From positions 1 to 22,925 of the forward strand of contig CAJLVJ010000033.1 in assembly GCA_905210085.1 (NCBI GenBank): a stretch of DNA of 22,925 nucleotides. The letters run 5' to 3'. Source of the stretch: an uncultured Collinsella sp. Lineage in GTDB: Bacteria > Actinomycetota > Coriobacteriia > Coriobacteriales > Coriobacteriaceae. The notes below the pieces were generated by a model. It made no database searches, was not told the origin of the DNA, and saw only the letters and a program-made list of their open reading frames with translations. Of this stretch, positions 17,090-22,925 are shown in pieces. The number at the start of each line of letters is the position of its first letter. Positions within the stretch are counted from its first letter, which is position 1. Position numbers and translations under genes: made by a program.

Positions 17090-17118
17090 GAGTCGATGTG
17101 TCTAAAAGGCCGGCTTGC

Positions 17119-19608
17119 CTATTCGCTAGCGCCTTCGCTGTCTTCGCGGTCATTGGCAAGCATTGCTGCGCCGGCAACCGTTGTCGCCATGGCGGCAGCG
17201 GCGAGCCCGGCGGCAATGCCGGAGCCGTCGCCCGTGTCGGCGAGTTTTCCGCCCGAGCCCTTGCCCTTGTTGCCCTTACCATTCTTATCAGCGCTGCCTG
17301 CGTTGGAGCCCGTGCTGCTGCCGGTGCCGGCGCCGCCTGCACTGCCCGAGGCCGCTACGGTAAAGCTTACGGCTCCATCGCTGGCGAGCATGTAGTTCTG
17401 TGCCGCGTCGCCCAAAAGGTCTTTCGCGCGCACCCAGTACGTCCCTGCGGCAAATGTTTCGCCCTCGGCCATCGCCGTGCCCGGAGCGCCGTTCGCGTCG
17501 TGCACAAACTCGAGCTGGGCCGTGCAGGCATCGGTTTCGAGCTTGCCCTCGAGTGATGCCGCAATCTTGGCGCGCACGTCTTCGCCGGCCTTAAGGCCTT
17601 CGAGTCCCTCAAAATGGGGCGTCAGCGCGCGTCGATCGATATCGATGGGCACAGAGCCCTGCAGCCCCGTAACGGTCTCGTTGCCCAGGGCGTCGACATC
17701 CACGTATTCGATGGCAAACGCGCTGCCAGAAGCGGCCACGTTGAGTACGTTGCTGCTGTCGACAAGGCGGAAATGGCCCTCGCCAACGGTCTTGCCATCT
17801 TGGAGCGAGGCATCGCTCAGCGAGTCTCCATACGTCATGTGCATGCGGTCCGGGAGGCAGCATGAAACTGTTGGCTTGTGCTTCGCGTCGTAATTGCGTT
17901 GGTAGATGCTCCGGGCCAGTGCCGAATCGACAAAGTCGGACGCGATAATGCCAACGTGCTTGAGGCAATCTGACTTTGTTTTATCGCTGCCGCTGGGATT
18001 GATGTACTGGCTCTTGTACAGATGCTCGTTGACCACTCGCGCCGCGGTAAAAGGATTGCTTCCTTGTTTGTAATTCGTGCAACTGGTGTAGTTGATAGAC
18101 CAGCAGCGTTCCAGGACTTGCACCTTGGCGCCATCATTGTCCTCGACGTCCACCTTGTTGCGCGTGAGATTGGTCGTCTCTCGCAGCGCCATATCGACCC
18201 AGCTAATCTTGTCGGTTCCGGTGCATTCAAAATGGTCCTGGGCGTATACCTTGGTGCAATAGGGCTCTTTGTCGCCCGCATTGCCCGTAGTCTCAAAGCC
18301 TCGCGCGTCTTGGACGAGGCACATCGACTGCCCGGAATGCGCCTTGATTTTGTCGTCCCATTGGGTGAGATCGAGGCCCCACGTGTGGCTGCTTACGCTG
18401 TTGCCGGCGAGTACAAATCGACGCAGCAGGACGATCTTTCCGCGCACCTCGTTCAGTGTGGGGATTCGGCTCGACGTGTAGAACAGATCGGGATTATCGT
18501 GCATAACCTTGGCGAAAGCCGTCGTAACGCTTTCGTCGGTAGCCTCGTCGTTGCCTCGTGACGCAAGCATGATGAGCGCTTCTGACGGGTTTTCGTTCAA
18601 AAATGTTTTGAAGTAACCGATGACATCGGAGAGATGCATAAAGCCCCCGTCTTTTTTGAGCAGGTAGCATCTTCCATGGTCGATACCGGGGTCGCCGTTC
18701 TCGTCGTTCCTTCCGAGTCGGATATCAAAATAGCGAATGCCTTCGAGCAACTGCGTCGGGATGTAATCCTGCTGGCACTTTGCTTGTGAGGATTGGGGCT
18801 CGGTGTCGTTGTCCACGCTGCAGGTGCCCGAATCATGCGTGCCCGGGATACTCAGCTCGTCGAGGTACTTGTTGTCGTCGACGTATTTCATCCAGCATGG
18901 TCCGTCGACGTAGCTGCTATACGTGGTCCAGTCGATACTTCTAACTGTGGTATTGATCTTGCCCATGTCGTAACCGACAAGTTCTAGCTCCCACGGAATG
19001 CTCTTACTCTTATGGCAGATCTTATTGTTGTCCTGGTCTTTGCCGTCCGATTCTATTGCCAGGTACTTAATGTCTTTTTTCTCGGTTTCTTTCTCGACCG
19101 TGCGGTCTCGAATGATATAGGTTCCGTTTGATTGACGTTCGAACGCAAAAGCGCGGCTGGGCTTGTTGTCATACTCGCCGCCCCATACGTGGATGACCTT
19201 TCCATCTTTGTCCGAGTCGTCGTCGACCGACCAAATGCTGTAGCCCGTCTTTTTATGCTCTTCGAAATTGAGCAAGGTGCGGATAGCATACCAGTTTGTA
19301 TCGTCATTCTTGGTCGTTACGTTCTCAAGGATGAGCTTGCTGGACGTGCCGTCGTTAAACAGGTGGCAGACGTTGCCGCGAACGTTGCCGTCTTGGTTGA
19401 CGCTCGCGGTGCGAAAATAGCCCGCGGGGCGAAGGCGAATGACGAAATTGTCGAGGCTGTCCGACGGTGCGGGTGTGTTGTCTGCAAATGCCGTTCGCAG
19501 GGGAATGCCCGGCGCTGCGGTTTCAGGCAGGCTTGCAAGTGGTGACAACGCCGCAAGCCCTAGGCCCAGCGTAAACGCTCGGCGGCTGATGGCATGGTGT
19601 TCGGTCAT
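17119..19608 (-). CDS. Tat-exported, sortase-anchored phosphatidylinositol phospholipase C-like protein
   Basis: 829 residues, predicted at the cell surface. The N-terminus has a twin-arginine signal (SRRAFTLGLGLAAL, 8-21). Residues about 55-212 look like a ricin-type beta-trefoil (RPAGYFRTASVNQDG, IWSVDDDSDKDG). The PI-PLC X-type catalytic domain follows: H258 and D259 in SIPGTHDSG, R297 in YFDIRLGR and H311 in IDHGRCY correspond to the family's general-acid/base histidines and adjacent residues. A beta-rich module (about 640-755) and a Gly/Ser/Lys linker lead to LADTG (789-793), a hydrophobic helix and a charged tail, fitting a class E (LAXTG) sortase signal. Such enzymes cleave phosphatidylinositol or related lipids; the actual substrate is unknown. 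ATG 19608 has GGAGGAG close upstream. It is probably monocistronic, with its own terminator. Confidence 0.88.
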   Translation of the reverse strand: MTEHHAISRRAFTLGLGLAALSPLASLPETAAPGIPLRTAFADNTPAPSDSLDNFVIRLRPAGYFRTASVNQDGNVRGNVCHLFNDGTSSKLILENVTTKNDDTNWYAIRTLLNFEEHKKTGYSIWSVDDDSDKDGKVIHVWGGEYDNKPSRAFAFERQSNGTYIIRDRTVEKETEKKDIKYLAIESDGKDQDNNKICHKSKSIPWELELVGYDMGKINTTVRSIDWTTYSSYVDGPCWMKYVDDNKYLDELSIPGTHDSGTCSVDNDTEPQSSQAKCQQDYIPTQLLEGIRYFDIRLGRNDENGDPGIDHGRCYLLKKDGGFMHLSDVIGYFKTFLNENPSEALIMLASRGNDEATDESVTTAFAKVMHDNPDLFYTSSRIPTLNEVRGKIVLLRRFVLAGNSVSSHTWGLDLTQWDDKIKAHSGQSMCLVQDARGFETTGNAGDKEPYCTKVYAQDHFECTGTDKISWVDMALRETTNLTRNKVDVEDNDGAKVQVLERCWSINYTSCTNYKQGSNPFTAARVVNEHLYKSQYINPSGSDKTKSDCLKHVGIIASDFVDSALARSIYQRNYDAKHKPTVSCCLPDRMHMTYGDSLSDASLQDGKTVGEGHFRLVDSSNVLNVAASGSAFAIEYVDVDALGNETVTGLQGSVPIDIDRRALTPHFEGLEGLKAGEDVRAKIAASLEGKLETDACTAQLEFVHDANGAPGTAMAEGETFAAGTYWVRAKDLLGDAAQNYMLASDGAVSFTVAASGSAGGAGTGSSTGSNAGSADKNGKGNKGKGSGGKLADTGDGSGIAAGLAAAAMATTVAGAAMLANDREDSEGASE

Positions 19609-19651
19609 ATCTCCTCCGTTCGCAGGGTGCGGTTATGCACTTGTTTTGGTC

Positions 19652-19657
19652 ACTATA
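19652..19657 (-). promoter_or_regulatory. Putative -10 box of the phospholipase-like gene
   Basis: TATAGT on the minus strand, with no clear -35 box; the TTTAAAC repeats occupy the region where a -35 or activator site would be. Confidence 0.4.
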
Positions 19658-19815
19658 CTGCCCAGATGTTTAAAGACGCCGGTTTAAATTGCCTGCGCGG
19701 CGCTATAAATCGGCGGGCGGACGTGTTGGGGCACTTGTCTATTTGTGCTGTTATCACGTCTGGGATGGTTTTGGAGCCCGGCATCCTGCGTTCGTCGGCT
19801 ACCGGCATAAGAATG

Positions 19816-19841
19816 GGGAGGGTCGGCTTACCGGCCCTCCC
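19816..19841 (-). terminator. Hairpin downstream of lipoprotein A
   Basis: An 11-bp stem of GGGAGGG-type sequence with one G-T wobble and a CTTA loop, lying 70 bases after the lipoprotein A stop. The T-run on the minus strand is poor (ATTCTTA). The stem closely resembles the terminator after lipoprotein B. Confidence 0.6.
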
Positions 19842-19913
19842 TGGGTACGAAGCGCTGGGGCACCGTCGCTTGTTTGCACTGCGTCCGTGTTTCCCGTTGT
19901 GCTCGCCAGTCGC

Positions 19914-20507
19914 TTAGCGCTTGATCTCGATATCCTCGAGCTTGACGTCCATGGCCTCGGTCTTGGCCTTGGCGATGTCGTCGGCAAATTCCAGAGACTT
20001 CATCATGGTCTCGACGGCGTCCTTGTGCTCCTCGACGTTGTCGATACGCACATACACACTGCCGCCGTCAACGTCGGTGAAGTATTCGGTTGTTACGCCG
20101 CCCGAGTGCGTGAAGTAGGCACTGCGCCAGGTCTTGCCGTTGTACTTAACGGGATCGCTCTCGGTCCATCCGGAGTTGGCCTTCCACTTTGCCTCGTAGT
20201 CGAACAGTTCGTCGGCGTTCTTGTCAGGATCGAAGACAGGGATGAAGCGATCGCTGGCATGCTCGCTCTCGGTGAACTTAAACTGGGCCCTGTCGGCGGT
20301 GTCGCCTGCGACGTCGGTGATCTCGACGCCCTCGGGGACCTCGACCTTAAACCAAATGAAGTCGGTCCTCATATCCACGGCTGGCTTTTCTGCTCCGCCG
20401 CCACCGCCACTTCCGGTAGCGTCGCCGCTGCCACCGCAGCCCACCAGGGCAACTGCGGCAAAGAGGCTTATGCAGAGGGTGAGAATCGCAAAGGCCTTCT
20501 TTTTCAT
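19914..20507 (-). CDS. Secreted lipoprotein of unknown function (paralogue A)
   Basis: 197 residues. A KKK-led signal peptide ends in the lipobox LVGC with the modified Cys at 24, followed by a Gly/Ser-rich tether, so it should be anchored to the outer face of the membrane. The body begins DFIWFKVEVPEGVEITDVAGD and contains KYNGKTW and EYFTDVDGGSVYVRIDNVEEHK; I do not recognise the family. ATG 20507 follows GAGGAGGA by eight bases. It is a tandem paralogue of the next gene upstream: the proteins share DFIWFKVE, the RFIPV segment, YNG(K/R)TW and FTDVD(G/T)GSVY. This copy is intact. Confidence 0.88.
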   Translation of the reverse strand: MKKKAFAILTLCISLFAAVALVGCGGSGDATGSGGGGGAEKPAVDMRTDFIWFKVEVPEGVEITDVAGDTADRAQFKFTESEHASDRFIPVFDPDKNADELFDYEAKWKANSGWTESDPVKYNGKTWRSAYFTHSGGVTTEYFTDVDGGSVYVRIDNVEEHKDAVETMMKSLEFADDIAKAKTEAMDVKLEDIEIKR

Positions 20508-20554
20508 GGTCGTGTCCTCCTCGATCTGTAACCGCCCACGGATTACCTGCCTTT

Positions 20555-20560
20555 ACTGTA
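20555..20560 (-). promoter_or_regulatory. Putative -10 box of lipoprotein A
   Basis: TACAGT on the minus strand, 47 bases before the start codon and 20 bases downstream of the inverted repeat at 20581-20598. Confidence 0.45.
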
Positions 20561-20580
20561 CGCGTGGACGGCTCGCTAGG

Positions 20581-20598
20581 GTGGGCCATGTGTCCCAC
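20581..20598. promoter_or_regulatory. Inverted repeat upstream of lipoprotein A
   Basis: GTGGGCCATGTGTCCCAC has 5-bp outer arms (GTGGG/CCCAC). Its centre would lie near -41 relative to the transcription start predicted from the -10 box, a usual activator position. A near copy lies upstream of lipoprotein B. Confidence 0.5.
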
Positions 20599-20644
20599 TC
20601 TGAGGGCCGGATTTGCGCCGACAAGTGGCAATGTTTTGCCGAAC

Positions 20645-20680
20645 AAAAAGAGGGGAGGGCCGATGCTGTCGGCCCTCCCC
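20645..20680 (-). terminator. Rho-independent terminator of lipoprotein B
   Basis: A perfect 12-bp stem of GGGGAGGGCCGA with TCGGCCCTCCCC, loop TGCTG, followed on the minus strand by TCTTTTTG. Confidence 0.9.
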
Positions 20681-20737
20681 AGGGTTGGGTGCCCGTTCAT
20701 TTAATGGGGCGTTCGTGCGGGCGTGCGCGAACCCTTG

Positions 20738-21339
20738 CTACTTGATCTCGATGCTCGAAATCTCAACTTCGCGTGCCTCGGTGACGGCCGCCTTGATGTC
20801 GTCGGGGAACTCGATGGAGCTGAGGAGCGTCTCGGCTTCTTTCTTGTGAAGGTCGACGTTCCTAATCATGATATAGACGCTTCCCGTGTCGACGTCGGTA
20901 AAGAGGTAGGTATAAGTGCCGCCGTTGTCCTTGCACGTTCCGGTGAGCCATGTTCTGCCGTTGTACTCGACGGGTCGCCATCCTCCCATTGGAACGTTCC
21001 GGTGTGCCTTTCGGCCTGCTCTGCAAAGGACTCTTCGGCCGTCATCTTCTCTTGCCAAACGGGGATGAAACGGTCGACTGTGGTGTTCTCGTTCTCGGGG
21101 AAGGTGAGCTGGACCCTGTCGGCGTTCTTGCCGGCGGAGTCGCTTACGCCAACGCCCTCGGGCATCTCGACCTTAAACCAGATAAAGTCAGTCTTTTCGG
21201 CGACGGGGGCCTTTTCCTTGCCTTCGCTCTTTGAGGTGCTGCCGCCTCCGCCCGATGCGATCCCGCCGCAGCCGACAAGGGCAAACGCGGCAAAGAGGGC
21301 GATGCAAAGGGAAAGGATCGATAGGGTCTTTTTTTTCAT
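20738..21339 (-). pseudogene. Lipoprotein paralogue B, interrupted by a -1 frameshift
   Basis: The N-terminal part reads in one frame from ATG 21339 (KKK signal peptide, lipobox LVGC with Cys 24, then DFIWFKVEMPEGVGV and VDRFIPVW) to about the sequence WEDGDP. The C-terminal part continues in another frame from VEYNGRTW through FTDVDTGSVYIMIRNVDLHK to SSIEIK. Against paralogue A (ESDP then VKYNGKTW) the two halves join exactly if one base is restored near 20970-20974 (GACCC followed by GTCGAG on the minus strand). The total of 602 bases is one short of a multiple of three. AAGGAGGA lies eight bases before the ATG, as in paralogue A. Either a true inactivating mutation or a sequencing error; the rest of both halves looks well conserved, which leaves error or recent loss equally open. 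Confidence 0.85.
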
Positions 21340-21660
21340 GGTGGCGTCCTCCTTGTCTGCCGATGACATCACGGCGCCGCATGCTGTTGGGGTACTGATT
21401 GCGCTGGCGGCGGATGTCTCTGTGTGCTGTGCGGCTTATGCCTCCGTTCATCGCTTGTGGCCGTTGCGCGGCCGTGCCCCAACGGGTTCCTTACTTATAG
21501 ATATGCCCCAGCTTGTGCTGCCCGGGAGTCTCGAAAGGTGGGCCATAGTCCCATGTTTGCGATGGCGGGGGACGGTGCGCTTGTCGACGATTGGGTCGGA
21601 CCGGAGTATTTTGCCCGCTAATGCCGCGAAGGCTTCCGTGGATCCTTTTGGGCAAAAAGA
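21340..21660. other. Intergenic region with long leader of lipoprotein B
   Basis: About 320 bases without a gene I can support. On the minus strand it holds an inverted repeat (21538-21554), a TATCTA/TATAAG -10-like stretch (about 21494-21503), and then about 150 bases of leader before ATG 21339. GTTGGGG (21386-21392) can pair with CCCCAAC (21477-21483), with a GGCCG/CGGCC hairpin between them, so the leader may be structured. Confidence 0.5.
21538..21554. promoter_or_regulatory. Inverted repeat upstream of lipoprotein B, near copy of 20581-20598
   Basis: GTGGGCCATAGTCCCAT shares GTGGGCCAT and TCCCA with the element upstream of lipoprotein A, with one base less between the halves. It lies about 200 bases before the start codon, farther away than in copy A. 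Confidence 0.5.
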
Positions 21661-21690
21661 AGGTCCCGCACCTGTGGCGGTGCGGGACCT
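21654..21690 (-). terminator. Rho-independent terminator of the LPGTG wall protein
   Basis: A perfect 12-bp stem of AGGTCCCGCACC with GGTGCGGGACCT, loop TGTGGC, followed on the minus strand by TCTTTTTG. Confidence 0.9.
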
Positions 21691-21734
21691 GTTGCTCTGC
21701 GGCCTAGTTGCAGGAGTGCGCTAGAAGATCGCTA

Positions 21735-22079
21735 TTACTTGCGCATCTTAGAAGCGATCGCGCTGCCGGCGAAGCAGATGGCTGTCATGGAAAGCATAGC
21801 CATGATGACGTTTGCGGTGGAATCGCCCGTTCCGGGGAGCGTCTGCTTGTTGGTCTTGTCAGACTTGCTTGGCTTGTCGTCCTTGGGCTTTGCGGGTTTC
21901 TGCGGCTTGACGGGAAGCTTGTCGATCGACTCAGTCTTGGTCTGGGTCTCGAAGGCCTCGTTCTCGAAGGTGGCGGTGTAGGTGCCCTCGCCTTCCTTCT
22001 CGGTCGTGGCGGGGGTGGTCACCTTGTAGGCGGCCTTCACGGTCTCCTCCTCGACGTGGGAGGCGGCGCGCTTGCAGTA
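21735..22079 (-). CDS. C-terminal fragment of an LPGTG-anchored cell-wall protein
   Basis: Only about 114 C-terminal residues remain. They show the end of a beta-rich surface repeat (CKRAASHVEEETVKAAYKV, then EGEGTYTATFENEAF), a Pro/Lys/Asp-rich wall-spanning linker, the sortase motif LPGTG (fragment residues 81-85), a hydrophobic helix (about 89-109) and a basic KMRK tail. Sortase would link it to peptidoglycan. The reading frame stays open past 22079 to 22415, but that part is antisense to a sensor kinase and looks nothing like a surface protein, so the real N-terminus is missing. The break falls at about 22080, where the plus-strand kinase fragment begins. Confidence 0.85.
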   Translation of the reverse strand, partial: YCKRAASHVEEETVKAAYKVTTPATTEKEGEGTYTATFENEAFETQTKTESIDKLPVKPQKPAKPKDDKPSKSDKTNKQTLPGTGDSTANVIMAMLSMTAICFAGSAIASKMRK

Positions 22080-22823
22080 CGTGGCAGGCAACAGGCCAAG
22101 GAAGCCGAACACAAAGCTGCCGAGGAATGCCGGCGGGCAGCCGAGCTGGCCTTCCAACGCGATGCCGCAATACGCCGTTCGCGCATAGCCGGTCAACTGC
22201 ACGACAGTGTGGGCCAGGGTCTGACCGTAATCATCGCACTGTCTGAGGGTCTGGCCGGCAAAACCGATGACCCACGCGTGGAGGATGCGCTGCACGGCAT
22301 CAACGAAATCGCACGAGAGAGTCTGGGCGACACGCGCAAAGCCGTCCGCGCACTGACCGAGTTCGATGGAGCGGCGAACGGTGACGATACGCACACCCAA
22401 GAATCCGACCAGCATTCATGGGATGACATTCGGCCGATTCTCGCGCACGCACGCCGGCTGGGCATCGTCACGGTGTTCACCGAGACTGGTACGCGCGCCG
22501 ATGACGAAGCTCAGGCTGATTTGTGTTTCGATGTGACTCGCGAAGCCATCACCAACGCCATACGTCACGGACAGAACGTGGTGCATATCAGCATCGCCTG
22601 GAACCACAGCGAGAACGGCACCGTCGCCGTGATTATCCGCAATGACGGCAGTCCCGCGCGCAAGGACGCGCGCAAGGATGACGGTACTGGGCTCGTCCGT
22701 CTATTCCACCGCGTCGAATCGGCAAGCGGCATCTTCGAATACGGTCCAAACGAAGACGGCGAATGGGTCGTCGAGGCGACCATCCCGTCCAACGGAGTGA
22801 ACGAAAAGGACCACACCGCATGA
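22080..22823 (+). CDS. NarL-type sensor histidine kinase, N-terminally truncated
   Basis: About 247 residues remain. They include a charged coiled coil (QQAKEAEHKAAEECRRAAELA), the phosphoacceptor H-box RIAGQLHDSVGQGLT (His at fragment residue 41), a dimerisation helix, and a HATPase_c domain with REAITNAIRHG (N-box, about 154-164) and GTGLVRL (G-box, about 202-208). The sensor and membrane part usually found upstream is absent; the frame continues leftward only through antisense of the LPGTG gene. Glu codons here are about 12 GAA to 9 GAG by my count, unlike the GAG-dominated genes to the left (about 1 to 8 in ruvA). The stop overlaps the response regulator start as ATGA, so the pair is coupled. 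Start is shown at the junction, not at a true start codon. Confidence 0.8.
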   Translation, partial: RGRQQAKEAEHKAAEECRRAAELAFQRDAAIRRSRIAGQLHDSVGQGLTVIIALSEGLAGKTDDPRVEDALHGINEIARESLGDTRKAVRALTEFDGAANGDDTHTQESDQHSWDDIRPILAHARRLGIVTVFTETGTRADDEAQADLCFDVTREAITNAIRHGQNVVHISIAWNHSENGTVAVIIRNDGSPARKDARKDDGTGLVRLFHRVESASGIFEYGPNEDGEWVVEATIPSNGVNEKDHTA

Positions 22824-22925
22824 TTCGTATAATGCTCGTAGACGACCAGCGTTTCGCGCGACTTGGCTTCCAACTCATGCTTGACGATGCTTCCGACATC
22901 GTCGTCACTGCCCAGTCCGCTGACG
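22820..22925 (+). CDS. Response regulator, receiver-domain start (truncated by window edge)
   Basis: 35 residues are visible: MIRIMLVDDQRFARLGFQL and onward, the first strand and helix of a CheY-like receiver, with the acidic pair D8 and D9 that binds magnesium. The phosphoacceptor Asp lies beyond the window. The ATG overlaps the kinase stop (ATGA), and AAAAGGA lies about nine bases upstream. Pairing with a NarL-type kinase suggests a LuxR-type output domain, which is not seen here. Confidence 0.88.
   Translation, partial: MIRIMLVDDQRFARLGFQLMLDDASDIVVTAQSAD

Larger units (their letters stand above)
19609..19913. other. Intergenic region upstream of the phospholipase-like gene
   Basis: This 305-base spacer has no gene I can support. 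Reading the minus strand, it holds the hairpin after lipoprotein A (19816-19841), two TTTAAAC direct repeats (plus positions 19682-19688 and 19668-19674), and a TATAGT -10-like box (19652-19657), about 44 bases before the phospholipase start. Confidence 0.6.

Noticed and set aside
21708..22079. N-terminal extension of the kinase reading frame into the LPGTG gene
   Set aside because: The extension is the antisense of the wall-protein C-terminus (Leu/Gly/Val-rich shadow) and overlaps the LPGTG coding sequence, so it is not a genuine sensor domain.
22080..22415. Extension of the LPGTG reading frame through the kinase region
   Set aside because: The extra residues are the antisense of a well-conserved histidine kinase core and have no surface-protein character, so the frame is open only by chance past the junction.

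Overview
The window looks like a chromosomal segment from a Coriobacteriia gut actinobacterium, most likely Collinsella or a close relative. The case rests on high GC content, a strong preference for GAG and AAG codons, AAAGGAG-type ribosome binding sites, and the gene content: an actinobacterial dnaE, ruvCAB, fhs, and LPXTG/LAXTG-anchored surface proteins. This is an inference from sequence character; no database was searched.

Region by region. 1-5822: the 3' two thirds of dnaE (DNA polymerase III alpha), then 28 bp later a SWIM zinc-finger SNF2-family ATPase, probably co-transcribed. 5988-6350: a single-iron-centre superoxide reductase. 6468-8453: a protein with the two-domain fold of glutamine-dependent NAD+ synthetase, in which the landmarks of both active sites appear lost. 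8590-10798: ruvC-ruvA-ruvB, each pair joined by a TGATG stop/start overlap. 10943-12610: formate-tetrahydrofolate ligase (fhs), followed by a strong terminator. 12790-13776: a single-pass membrane protein with a Pro/Tyr/Gln-rich cytoplasmic side and a heptad-repeat tail. 13789-14970 (minus): a CDF metal exporter with an Asn-Asp-Asp-Asp metal quartet. 15189-16526: a protein with two identically spaced four-cysteine zinc ribbons. 16755-17024: a small PH-like protein.

From 17119 to about 22079 the genes are all on the minus strand and encode cell-surface proteins: a Tat-exported phosphatidylinositol-phospholipase-C-like protein with a lectin-like N-terminus and a LADTG anchor, two tandem paralogous lipoproteins (the upstream copy carries a -1 frameshift), and the C-terminal end of an LPGTG-anchored wall protein. 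The two lipoprotein cassettes share coding sequence, a similar terminator hairpin and a similar upstream inverted repeat, so the whole unit seems to have been duplicated.

At about 22080 the sequence changes abruptly. The LPGTG gene (minus) runs head-on, without any intergenic space, into a NarL-type sensor kinase (plus) that has lost its N-terminus, followed by the start of its response regulator. Glu codon use changes at the same point. This is either a chimeric assembly join or a real recombination breakpoint, and it affects how the last 850 bases should be read.

The observations most worth a second look are the apparently catalytically dead NadE-like protein, the 22080 junction, the shared inverted repeat upstream of the duplicated lipoproteins, and the anchored phospholipase. 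No CRISPR array, tRNA, rRNA or insertion sequence was recognised.
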